DNA of 64,000 bases. Origin: an uncultured Marinoscillum sp. (GTDB lineage: Bacteria; Bacteroidota; Bacteroidia; Cytophagales; MED-G16). A program made the position numbers and the translations under genes. Within the stretch, counting starts at the first letter, position 1. The number at the start of each line of letters is the position of its first letter. The stretch is from assembly GCA_902529805.1 (NCBI GenBank), contig CABZXU010000006.1, positions 18,243-82,242 on the forward strand, read 5' to 3'. The notes under the pieces are model-generated. The model saw only the letters and a list, made by a program, of their open reading frames with translations. It ran no database searches and was not told where the DNA came from. This document shows positions 32,775 through 41,341 of this stretch, in pieces.

Positions 32775-34400
32775 ATGAATTTTTTTCTTAAAATTTTATT
32801 GATTTTAATTTCATTTTTTTTTTCGTGTTCATTCACAAAAAAAAATAAAGAATTAAAACCTAATATATTACTAATAGTTGCAGATGATCTTGGTTATACT
32901 GACCTTGGTTGTTTTGGTAGTGAAATTTCTACACCTAATATCAATAATTTATCCAAAAATGGAATAACATTTACTAATTTTCATACTTCACCACTATGTG
33001 CACCAACTAGAGCTATGCTTCTATCTGGAATGGATAATCATATTGCTGGGATTGGAATTCAAGGTTATAATTCAGACTTATTTGGGTATGAAGGAAAATT
33101 GTCAAATAGAATTAAAACTATTCCTTCAATTTTAAATACATCAGATTACTATACATTTATTTCTGGAAAATGGCATTTAGGTGGTGATTTAGAATCTGAT
33201 CCAATCAAGAAAGGCTTTGATGAATCATATGTATTACTTCCTGGTGCTGGAAATCATTATTCTAATAGAAAAGTAATAGAAGCTTATCCAGATTCTTCAT
33301 ATTCTGAAAATGGAAAAAAAACAGTATGGAAACTGGGGAATTATTCAACAGATTATTTTACAGATAAGATTATTGAATATATATCTAATAGTAAAACTAA
33401 TAATAAGCCCTTTTTTGCTTTTGCTACATACACTTCTCCTCACTGGCCACTACAAGTTGATGAAAAATTTACTGATAAATATGAGGGAATTTATAATTCT
33501 GGTTATGATAAGTTAAAAGAAGAAAGATTTAAAAATCTTAAAAAATTAAATATTATATCAAGTTCGGCAAGTTTGCCAAAAAGTCATCAAAGGTTAAAAC
33601 CTTGGAATGACTTATCTAATTCGGATAAAAAAATAGAATCAAAGAAAATGGAATTGTATGCTGGTATGATAGAAAACCTTGATTTCAATATTGGAAGAAT
33701 AATAAATTATTTAAAAAAAATAGATGAATATGAAAATACATTAATAGTATTTATGTCTGATAATGGTGCAGCTGCGGAAGATTTTTATAATAATCCAATT
33801 TATGGACCATATTTAAAAAATAATTTTAGTGTAGAGTATGATGATATGGGAAAAGAAAATTCATTTATTTCGTTAGGTACTGGTTGGGCAGAAGCAAGTA
33901 GTGCTCCTTTTAAATTTTTTAAAGGACTACCAACACAAGGAGGTATTGTTTCACCATTAATCATTAGTGGATATGGAGTTGGTAGAAAAGATTATTTTTC
34001 TAAAAAGTTTATTACATTATTAGATATTGCACCTACTTTATATGATTTTGGTAAAATTGATTTTAAGAATAATAATTTTGATCTTTCATTACAAGGCTCT
34101 TCTTTAAAGAAATATTTGAGCGGTAAAAATAATTATATTCATAAAAAAGGATATGTTTTTGGGTTTGAACATAGTGGTTATTCTTTTATAATGAAGGATA
34201 ATTGGAAACTTGTTAACTATGAATCACCTTTTGATATTAATAATTTTGAATTATATAATTTAAAAAATGATCCAATTGAGGAAATTAATTTGAAAGAAAA
34301 AGAAGTTGAAATTTTCAATGATCTTCTTTATGAATGGAATGTTTTTTCAAAGAAAAATAAATTGATATTACCAACACCATATATTGATAATATCAATTAA
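32775..34400 (+). CDS. Arylsulfatase-like sulfatase (type I)
   Basis: NILLIVADDLGYTDLGCFGSEISTPNI; active site CAPTRAMLLSG (CxPxR). Confidence 0.95.
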   Translation: MNFFLKILLILISFFFSCSFTKKNKELKPNILLIVADDLGYTDLGCFGSEISTPNINNLSKNGITFTNFHTSPLCAPTRAMLLSGMDNHIAGIGIQGYNSDLFGYEGKLSNRIKTIPSILNTSDYYTFISGKWHLGGDLESDPIKKGFDESYVLLPGAGNHYSNRKVIEAYPDSSYSENGKKTVWKLGNYSTDYFTDKIIEYISNSKTNNKPFFAFATYTSPHWPLQVDEKFTDKYEGIYNSGYDKLKEERFKNLKKLNIISSSASLPKSHQRLKPWNDLSNSDKKIESKKMELYAGMIENLDFNIGRIINYLKKIDEYENTLIVFMSDNGAAAEDFYNNPIYGPYLKNNFSVEYDDMGKENSFISLGTGWAEASSAPFKFFKGLPTQGGIVSPLIISGYGVGRKDYFSKKFITLLDIAPTLYDFGKIDFKNNNFDLSLQGSSLKKYLSGKNNYIHKKGYVFGFEHSGYSFIMKDNWKLVNYESPFDINNFELYNLKNDPIEEINLKEKEVEIFNDLLYEWNVFSKKNKLILPTPYIDNIN

Positions 34401-35074
34401 AAGTTGAAATCAAAACTGTTATTTTTAAAATAATTTTTAAAAATTCTTTCAACCTCATGCACATCATCAGTTAATTGAATAAGATCAATATCTTCTTTAG
34501 ATATCAAATTATTTTTCAGTAATGTTTCTTTTATCCAATTGAATAATGGTTCATAATGCTCCTTACCAAACATTATGATAGGGAATGGTTTTGATTTATT
34601 ACATTGAATTAATGTAAGTGCATTGAAAAGTTCATCAAGTGTACCAAAACCTCCTGGCATAATTACAAACCCCTTTGAATATTTTTGAAACATTAATTTT
34701 CTTATAAAGAAATAATCAAATCGTAACAGATAATCTTCATCAACATATTTATTAGTGTACTGTTCAAAAGGCAGGTTAATTCTTAATCCAACTGAAGTTC
34801 CATTACTTTCTTTTGCTCCTTTATTACCTGCTTCCATTATTCCTGGTCCTGCTCCTGTAATTACCCCAAAACCTAATTTTGTTAACATTTTCGCTATATC
34901 AACTGTCAATTTATAATATTTATTATTTTCTTTTATTCTAGCTGAACCAAATATTGAAACGGACGGACCTAATTTCAATAACTTTTCAAAACCACCGACC
35001 GTTTCAGAATTATACTTTAAAATTCTCCACGAATCTTCTGTTATTTTTTTATTCCATTTTAATTTCATAATCAA
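34397..35074 (-). CDS. LOG family protein (TIGR00730-like)
   Basis: VSIFGSARIKENNKYY, GVITGAGPGIMEAGNKGAKE, FVIMPGGFGTLDELFNALTLIQ. Confidence 0.93.
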   Translation of the reverse strand: MIMKLKWNKKITEDSWRILKYNSETVGGFEKLLKLGPSVSIFGSARIKENNKYYKLTVDIAKMLTKLGFGVITGAGPGIMEAGNKGAKESNGTSVGLRINLPFEQYTNKYVDEDYLLRFDYFFIRKLMFQKYSKGFVIMPGGFGTLDELFNALTLIQCNKSKPFPIIMFGKEHYEPLFNWIKETLLKNNLISKEDIDLIQLTDDVHEVERIFKNYFKNNSFDFNF

Positions 35075-35135
35075 ATAGTTTAAAACATTTTTTTATAAAA
35101 ATCGTTATATTTATAGTTCAATTAAATAATTTTTT

Positions 35136-35984
35136 ATGAAAAAGTTTAAATTTTATCAATATTTTTCTATTCTAAGTATGTTCTTTTTGGCTATTTCTTG
35201 TAATGAGACTAACGACATGTTTGTCTTAGATGGAGAAGATCCAAAAGATTTAATTGTTTTTGAGTTAGATAATGAATATTTAGCTGAAGAAGCACATGAC
35301 TATATTGATTTTAATTACCCTTCAATTGGATTAGATAAATCCTATATATTGATTGGTAAAAAATCTTTTGGTTTTGAAGCTGTATTATCAAATACAGAAA
35401 GCCTTTCTTTTGATGAAGGAGGTGAATATAAATACAATAGAAAAGAAAAATCATCCAAAGAAAACTTAAAAAACGGCAAAAACGGGAAATGTGACTCTAA
35501 ATGTAAACCACCACGAGATAAAGTTGATTGGATTAAAATGTCTGATCTACCTAATGGTGTTATTGATTTCCTTCATAAAGAGTATTTAGATAGTATGTTT
35601 ATCGGAAGCTATGTTTTAGATTCTGTTGCTAAAGCTGGAGAAATTACTGGATTAAAAGATAAAGACGCTGATAATAAGTCAACATATTATATAGTTCACA
35701 TCAGAGGTTTGAAAGGTGTATTATATTTTAATGATAAAGGTGTGTTTGTCAAAATTCATAAACCTAAGTTTAAGAGACATTGTAAAAAATTACGTCACTT
35801 AGACTTATTAAAATCTATTAAATTATATATTGAGGAAAATCACCCTGATCATTTTATTGCTCATGCTAGGAAAGTGAGAACAAAAGATGGAAAGGTTTTC
35901 TTCTTAGTTAAATTAGTTTCATCAGACAAACAGAATTTCGTAGTATTGAAATTTGATAAAGATGGAGCTTTAGTTACAAGTTAA
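35136..35984 (+). CDS. Hypothetical lipoprotein, possible PepSY-like repeats
   Basis: LAISCNETND lipobox; repeated ...I..NYP....D / PNGVIDFLHKEY elements reminiscent of PepSY-like domains. Confidence 0.65.
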   Translation: MKKFKFYQYFSILSMFFLAISCNETNDMFVLDGEDPKDLIVFELDNEYLAEEAHDYIDFNYPSIGLDKSYILIGKKSFGFEAVLSNTESLSFDEGGEYKYNRKEKSSKENLKNGKNGKCDSKCKPPRDKVDWIKMSDLPNGVIDFLHKEYLDSMFIGSYVLDSVAKAGEITGLKDKDADNKSTYYIVHIRGLKGVLYFNDKGVFVKIHKPKFKRHCKKLRHLDLLKSIKLYIEENHPDHFIAHARKVRTKDGKVFFLVKLVSSDKQNFVVLKFDKDGALVTS

Positions 35985-36000
35985 AACATATATAATTTTT

Positions 36001-36039
36001 AAAAAAAACTCTAACTAATTAGGTTAGAGTTTTTTTTTA
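36001..36039. terminator. Rho-independent terminator
   Basis: A8-CTCTAAC-taattag-GTTAGAG-T9 hairpin directly after CDS 35136-35984(+). Confidence 0.82.
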
Positions 36040-36046
36040 TACCCTT

Positions 36047-36466
36047 ATGAATTGGAATTGTAAAAACACATGGAATAGAGCTTCAATAAACACATTATGG
36101 TGTTTATTAGGTTGTTCGATTGGTGATTTTGGGACCATTTTATTTTTTCAGTATTCTGAATATGATTTGGCAGTTCAGTATATTATGATTCTTGCAATAA
36201 TAAATGGAATTATAACTTCAATTATTTTAGAAACGATTATTCTTAGTTTCACACAACCATTAAATATAGCATTTAAAACTGCAATTGGTATGTCAATAAT
36301 TAGTATGATTGGAATGGAGTTTGCTATGAATTTAGTAGATTATCTAATGACTGGAGGTGCTATGATTACTTTTTACACCATTATTCCTATGTTGTTAGCA
36401 GGTTTTTTTACACCTTTACCATACAACTATTATAGGCTTAAGAAATTCAATCAATCTTGTCACTAA
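36047..36466 (+). CDS. DUF4396 domain-containing membrane protein
   Basis: Four hydrophobic segments; LLGCSIGDFGTILFFQY, MSIISMIGMEFAMNLVDYLMTGG. Confidence 0.78.
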   Translation: MNWNCKNTWNRASINTLWCLLGCSIGDFGTILFFQYSEYDLAVQYIMILAIINGIITSIILETIILSFTQPLNIAFKTAIGMSIISMIGMEFAMNLVDYLMTGGAMITFYTIIPMLLAGFFTPLPYNYYRLKKFNQSCH

Positions 36467-36467
36467 A

Positions 36468-38582
36468 TTAATCTACTATCTCTTTAAATTGAACTGCACC
36501 TCCTCCTCCTTTTGCTAAAAAAAGATCTAGATTTGAGTTTTTATTTACCTCTATTGATTTAATACTGTATTCCATTTGATTTTTTTTCCAATTTGTATTT
36601 TTTGTGTCACTATAAATTGTAGCTAAATATTTTTTGTTTTCATTTAAAAAATCAAGAGAAATATTAAAATATCTTTCATTTTCATTTGTAATACTACCTA
36701 AATACCAATCTTCAGAATTTAAGTCTTTTCTTACTATTGTAACATATTCTCCAATTTTACTATTTATTATTTTTTTCTTTTCCCATACAACAGGTACTTT
36801 TTTAATAAACTCAAATGCATCTGGATGATTTTGATAGTGTTTTGGTAAGTCTGCGGCCATTTGCATTGGCGAATAATATACTACATATAACGCAAGCTCT
36901 TTAGCTATTGTAGATGGTATTATAGCATTCTTATCAATTGTATTGGATCCTGGAGTTACATATCTAAAATTGTTTAATTTAAATACCCCTGGAGTATAGT
37001 CCATTGGGCCTGATAACAATCTAGTAAATGGAAGTATAGAAGCATGATTTACTCCATTAGAAGAAAATCCATTAAATTCTTGACCTTTTGCCCCTTCTCT
37101 GGAAATATAGTTTGGATACTTTCTTCTGATACCAGTATCTTTAATAGGTTCATGTGTTATAATATTTAATTTATATTTTGCAGCTAATTGAATAACTTTT
37201 CTAAAGTGTCTTATCATATATTGTCCATGGTGCCATTCTTTAACTATTTCTCCTTTCTTATTTTTTCTTTTTATGTTTTTACTAACATCGTTAACATATC
37301 CAGTTTTAATATTTTTAATTCCATATTTATTATAAAATTTAAATGCATTTTCAAGTTGATCCTCATAGTTTTCTATTTGACCACCAGTTTCATGATGTCC
37401 AACTAAATATACATTTTTTTCTTTTCCATATTTATATATTTTATCTATATCAAAATCAGGCTGAGTTTCAGTAAAACTAAACTTTTTGCCATCTCCACTA
37501 CAACACCATTCTGGATGCCACCCTTTATTCCATCCTTCAACTAATAAACCTTCAAAACCATTTTCAGAAGCAAAATCAATATATTCTAATACTTTTTTAG
37601 TATTAGCACCATGATTATCTGATGGCCACCAAGTAGATTCATTTGTTCCAATCATTTCCCACCAGATACCCATATATTTTCCAGGTTTTACCCATGAAAA
37701 ATCTTCCAAACTATCAGGATCATCATTTAAATTAAGTATTAAATTGGAATCTAGTAAATCGGAACTATTATCAGATATTTGAATAGTCCTCCATGGAGAA
37801 ATAATTTTTTCATCTGATTTTACTTTAATTCCATCTGACCAAGGGTACAATTCTGCTTCAATTAGTCCATTTCCAAGAGGAGCAAGAGTCATGCTCGAAT
37901 AATCATTAAGATCAGCTTCATGAATGCTAATAAAAATACCATTTTCTTTTTTAATTGTTAAAGGTGTATGAGCAGCATCTATTCCTAAAGTATCATATCG
38001 TATATCTTCTACTTCTTTTGAATATATGTTTTTAGAAATATCATCAATTGGTGTTTTAGCATATAAAAATTCATATCTTCTATATGAAAAAGCAGGAATC
38101 CACCACGCCGTATCATTTTTTGAAAGTTTAAATTCAGTTTTTTCATCAACTATATTATAATCATTAATATTTTCCTGATTTTCAATTTTATATCGAAATC
38201 CAATACCATCATCAAATACTCTGAATGTAATATTTAATTTTTTATTTTCTTGATCTAATATTACTTCTAGTTCATTATAATTATTTATAATTTCTTTTTG
38301 TTCCCCAAATAATGTTTTCCATGAAGTATTATGAGTTTTTCTATTTGTATTAATTATCTTAAAGTCCTTATCTAAATCAGTTTTTCCATTTAAAATAATT
38401 CCTAATTTTGAGTAGTCTATTATAAGATTATCATTTTTAGATATTTTATATAATGGAACTCCATTTTTAAGATTAAATTCTAATTTGATTTCACCATCTG
38501 GTGAATTTAAATAGTAAGAATTTTTATTATTCTTACAAGAGAATATTATTAAAATGAATAGTGATAGAATATATTTTCTCAA
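36468..38582 (-). CDS. Glycoside hydrolase family 97 (SusB-like alpha-glucosidase/galactosidase)
   Basis: SPDGEIKLEF start, PAFSYRRYEFLY, GFEGLLVEGWNKGW, NIITHEPIKDTGIRRKYPNYISREGAKGQE, QMAADLPKHYQNHPDAFEFIK. Confidence 0.94.
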   Translation of the reverse strand: MRKYILSLFILIIFSCKNNKNSYYLNSPDGEIKLEFNLKNGVPLYKISKNDNLIIDYSKLGIILNGKTDLDKDFKIINTNRKTHNTSWKTLFGEQKEIINNYNELEVILDQENKKLNITFRVFDDGIGFRYKIENQENINDYNIVDEKTEFKLSKNDTAWWIPAFSYRRYEFLYAKTPIDDISKNIYSKEVEDIRYDTLGIDAAHTPLTIKKENGIFISIHEADLNDYSSMTLAPLGNGLIEAELYPWSDGIKVKSDEKIISPWRTIQISDNSSDLLDSNLILNLNDDPDSLEDFSWVKPGKYMGIWWEMIGTNESTWWPSDNHGANTKKVLEYIDFASENGFEGLLVEGWNKGWHPEWCCSGDGKKFSFTETQPDFDIDKIYKYGKEKNVYLVGHHETGGQIENYEDQLENAFKFYNKYGIKNIKTGYVNDVSKNIKRKNKKGEIVKEWHHGQYMIRHFRKVIQLAAKYKLNIITHEPIKDTGIRRKYPNYISREGAKGQEFNGFSSNGVNHASILPFTRLLSGPMDYTPGVFKLNNFRYVTPGSNTIDKNAIIPSTIAKELALYVVYYSPMQMAADLPKHYQNHPDAFEFIKKVPVVWEKKKIINSKIGEYVTIVRKDLNSEDWYLGSITNENERYFNISLDFLNENKKYLATIYSDTKNTNWKKNQMEYSIKSIEVNKNSNLDLFLAKGGGGAVQFKEIVD

Positions 38583-38623
38583 TTTTTCTTAATTATAATT
38601 GTAGATTAAATTCCTTAAAGCTA

Positions 38624-39115
38624 ATGAAAATTTATTTTATATTATTTATGTTTTTTTATACAATCCCATGTTATTCACAGAATTATCTTGAATTAAAAAA
38701 ATTAGGAAAAAAAAGAAAAATTGAATTTTTTCCAGGTGAAGAAATTAGATTTAAAATTAAAAATGATGAGAATTTTTCTTCAGCTAGAATTACTGGAATT
38801 TATGAAGACTATATTAATTTTAATAATATTAAAGTTGACCTTAATAATATTGAATTGATTGATATAAGAAATAAAAGTTCTGATACATTTAAAGGTGTTG
38901 GATATATAGTTTCTGGTGCTAGTTTAGGTTATTTTTCAATAGATATTTTTAATATGACTGTAGTTCAAGGAAATACATTAAAGAAGTCATTCAATGAAAA
39001 AATTGGAATATCTTCTTTAACTGGTATTTTTATGGGTATATCAATTACCTTTATCAAAAAAAAATATTTTAAAAATCAAGGTATGAATAGGATAAGGTCA
39101 AAAAAAATTTTTTAA
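38624..39115 (+). CDS. Hypothetical secreted/membrane protein
   Basis: Signal peptide MKIYFILFMFFYTIPCYSQ suggests the ATG at 38624 is the true start, rather than the listed ORF start 38561 that overlaps the GH97 gene. Confidence 0.65.
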   Translation: MKIYFILFMFFYTIPCYSQNYLELKKLGKKRKIEFFPGEEIRFKIKNDENFSSARITGIYEDYINFNNIKVDLNNIELIDIRNKSSDTFKGVGYIVSGASLGYFSIDIFNMTVVQGNTLKKSFNEKIGISSLTGIFMGISITFIKKKYFKNQGMNRIRSKKIF

Positions 39116-39116
39116 A

Positions 39117-39986
39117 ATGAAAAACTATTTAATTATTTTTTCAATATTATTTGTGTCTTTTTTTATTTCATCGTTGGTCTCCGATAATACTATAATGATT
39201 GATGGAGTTTATGCGATTTATTATAGTTGTTTTATTATTTACACTATGCAGTGGCTTGGTTTTTTCCCTTCTTTTTATTTTAAAACAGAACATTATTATG
39301 ATCTAATTGGATCTTTTTCTTTTATTGCTACTATATTATTCTCTTTTATAATTAGCATCAATGATTTTAATTTAGAGATTGATAAAAGAAATATATTTTT
39401 TTTATTTGCTATTTTATTTTGGACATTACGGTTAGGGCTATTTCTTTTTTTAAGAGTTAAAAGAGATAAAAAAGACGTAAGATTTATTCATATAAAAAAA
39501 TCATTTTCAACTTTTTTAATGGTATGGCATTTACAAGGATTATGGGTTTTTATTTGTTGCTTACCTGCCATAATTTCTATGTACTCAAATACATTTGTAG
39601 AACTTGGTTTATTTTTCTATTTAGGATCTATTTTGTGGATTTGCGGATTTTTACTTGAAACCATTGCTGATCATCAAAAATATGTTTTTAAGAAAAATAA
39701 ATTAAATAAAGATAAATTTATTTCTGAGGGTCTTTGGTCTATTTCCAGACACCCTAATTATTTTGGAGAAATTATATTATGGTTGGGACTCTATATAGTA
39801 TCCTTTCCAGTACTAACTGGATTACAACATTTAGCTATTATTTCACCTTTATTTGTATATATCCTTTTAACAAGAATTTCAGGAATAAATTTATTAGAAG
39901 AAATAGGAGATAAGAGGTGGGGAAGTAATATTGATTATAAGAACTATAAGAAAAATACTCCAATTCTTTTTCCTAAATTATTTTAA
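39117..39986 (+). CDS. DUF1295 / steroid 5-alpha-reductase-like membrane protein
   Basis: WHLQGLWVFICCLPAI, GFLLETIADHQKYVFKK, GLWSISRHPNYFGEIILWLGLYI. Confidence 0.92.
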   Translation: MKNYLIIFSILFVSFFISSLVSDNTIMIDGVYAIYYSCFIIYTMQWLGFFPSFYFKTEHYYDLIGSFSFIATILFSFIISINDFNLEIDKRNIFFLFAILFWTLRLGLFLFLRVKRDKKDVRFIHIKKSFSTFLMVWHLQGLWVFICCLPAIISMYSNTFVELGLFFYLGSILWICGFLLETIADHQKYVFKKNKLNKDKFISEGLWSISRHPNYFGEIILWLGLYIVSFPVLTGLQHLAIISPLFVYILLTRISGINLLEEIGDKRWGSNIDYKNYKKNTPILFPKLF

Positions 39987-40370
39987 TTTAATTATTATAA
40001 CTCCATTACTACCTCTAAACCCATATCTTTGTAGCTCTGTTGGTTCTTTTAATACTTTAATTGTCTTTATATCATTTGGATCTACCATATTATAAATCAA
40101 AGAATAATCATTTCCTACAGGTGAATTATTTATATAAAATAATGGTCCTTGTTGATTAAACATACTATTTATTCCTCTAATGGATATTTTTGCATTACTA
40201 TCATTTCCAGTAATTTGAACACCTGGAAATTTTCTTAATTGATTTGTAAGACTAATACTCTCACTTCTATATTTTAATATTTTTTTTTCATCATCAATAT
40301 TTTTATATGTATTTATTTGATACGTTGAAGAACATGAAAATAAAAAAACAATTAAAAATAAATTTCTCAT
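39978..40370 (-). CDS. Stand-alone TonB-receptor plug-domain lipoprotein
   Basis: VFLFSCSSTY lipobox; LTNQLRKFPGVQI..., ISIRGINSMFNQQGPLFYINNSPVG, VDPNDIKTIKVLKEPTELQRYGFRGSNGVIIIKLK plug signatures; ends there with no barrel. Confidence 0.82.
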   Translation of the reverse strand: MRNLFLIVFLFSCSSTYQINTYKNIDDEKKILKYRSESISLTNQLRKFPGVQITGNDSNAKISIRGINSMFNQQGPLFYINNSPVGNDYSLIYNMVDPNDIKTIKVLKEPTELQRYGFRGSNGVIIIKLK

Positions 40371-41341
40371 GGAATTAATAATATTTTTCCTTTTACTTTT
40401 CTATTAATTATATACTCTAAAGCTTTATTAGCATCTTTTAAAGAAAATTTTTTATCAATATGTACATTTATTTTTTTATTTTTTATCCAGCTTAATATAG
40501 TCTTAAAATTTTTAGCATTTGCTTTAGGATTTTTTCTGAAAAATAGACCCCAAAATACTCCAATTATTTGACAACCTTTTAATAAAGTTAAATTTAGAGG
40601 TATTTTTGGTATTTCTCCTGCAGCAAATCCAACAACTAAATATCTACCTTCCCAAGCTATAGATCTTAAAGCAGGTTCTGAAAATTTATCTCCAACTGGA
40701 TCATAAATAACATTTGCACCCATTCCTTTTGTATAATTTTTTACTTTTTCTTTAATATTCTCTTTAGTATAATTGATGCAATAATCTGCATCCATTTTTT
40801 TACAATAATCTAATTTTTCTTTTGATGAAGCTGCTGCTATAACAATTGCGCCAATTTCCTTTGCGATTTGAATAGCAGCTGTACCCACACCTCCAGAAGC
40901 TCCCAATATAAGAATCACCTCATTTTTTTTAATTTTTGCCCTATCTACTAATGCATGATATGATGTTCCATAATTAACCATTGATGCTGCAGCATCTTCA
41001 TAACTAATTTCCTTAGGTATTTTGAAGGTATTTGAGCTCATTACTATTGCTTCTTCAGAAAACCCACCCCATGTTGATCCTGCAAAAACTTTATCCCCAA
41101 CATTTAAATTTTTAACATTTCTACCAACTTTTTTTACTATTCCTGAAACTTCCCCACCAGGAGAAAAAGGTAACTCAGGTTTGAATTGGTATTTACCTTG
41201 AACTATTAAAACATCTGGAAAATTAACTCCTGCAACTTTGACCGATATTAATACTTCATCTTTTTTTGGTATTGGTGATTTTATTTTTTCATATTTCAGT
41301 GAAATCGATGATGAATATTTATGACATAAAATAGCTTTCAT
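40367..41341 (-). CDS. NADPH:quinone oxidoreductase / MDR zinc-type alcohol dehydrogenase superfamily
   Basis: VAGVNFPDVLIVQGKYQ, LPFSPGGEVSGIV, VILILGASGGVGTAAIQIAK. Confidence 0.93.
   Translation of the reverse strand: MKAILCHKYSSSISLKYEKIKSPIPKKDEVLISVKVAGVNFPDVLIVQGKYQFKPELPFSPGGEVSGIVKKVGRNVKNLNVGDKVFAGSTWGGFSEEAIVMSSNTFKIPKEISYEDAAASMVNYGTSYHALVDRAKIKKNEVILILGASGGVGTAAIQIAKEIGAIVIAAASSKEKLDYCKKMDADYCINYTKENIKEKVKNYTKGMGANVIYDPVGDKFSEPALRSIAWEGRYLVVGFAAGEIPKIPLNLTLLKGCQIIGVFWGLFFRKNPKANAKNFKTILSWIKNKKINVHIDKKFSLKDANKALEYIINRKVKGKILLIP

Noticed and set aside
36634-36828. ORFs 36634-36828, 37188-37406, 42077-42304, 42527-42742, 51586-51816, 53856-54044, 54362-54604, 56952-57137, 61347-61577
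   Set aside because: All overlap strong genes on the other strand; hydrophobic Phe/Ile-rich translations are typical of AT-rich antisense reading.
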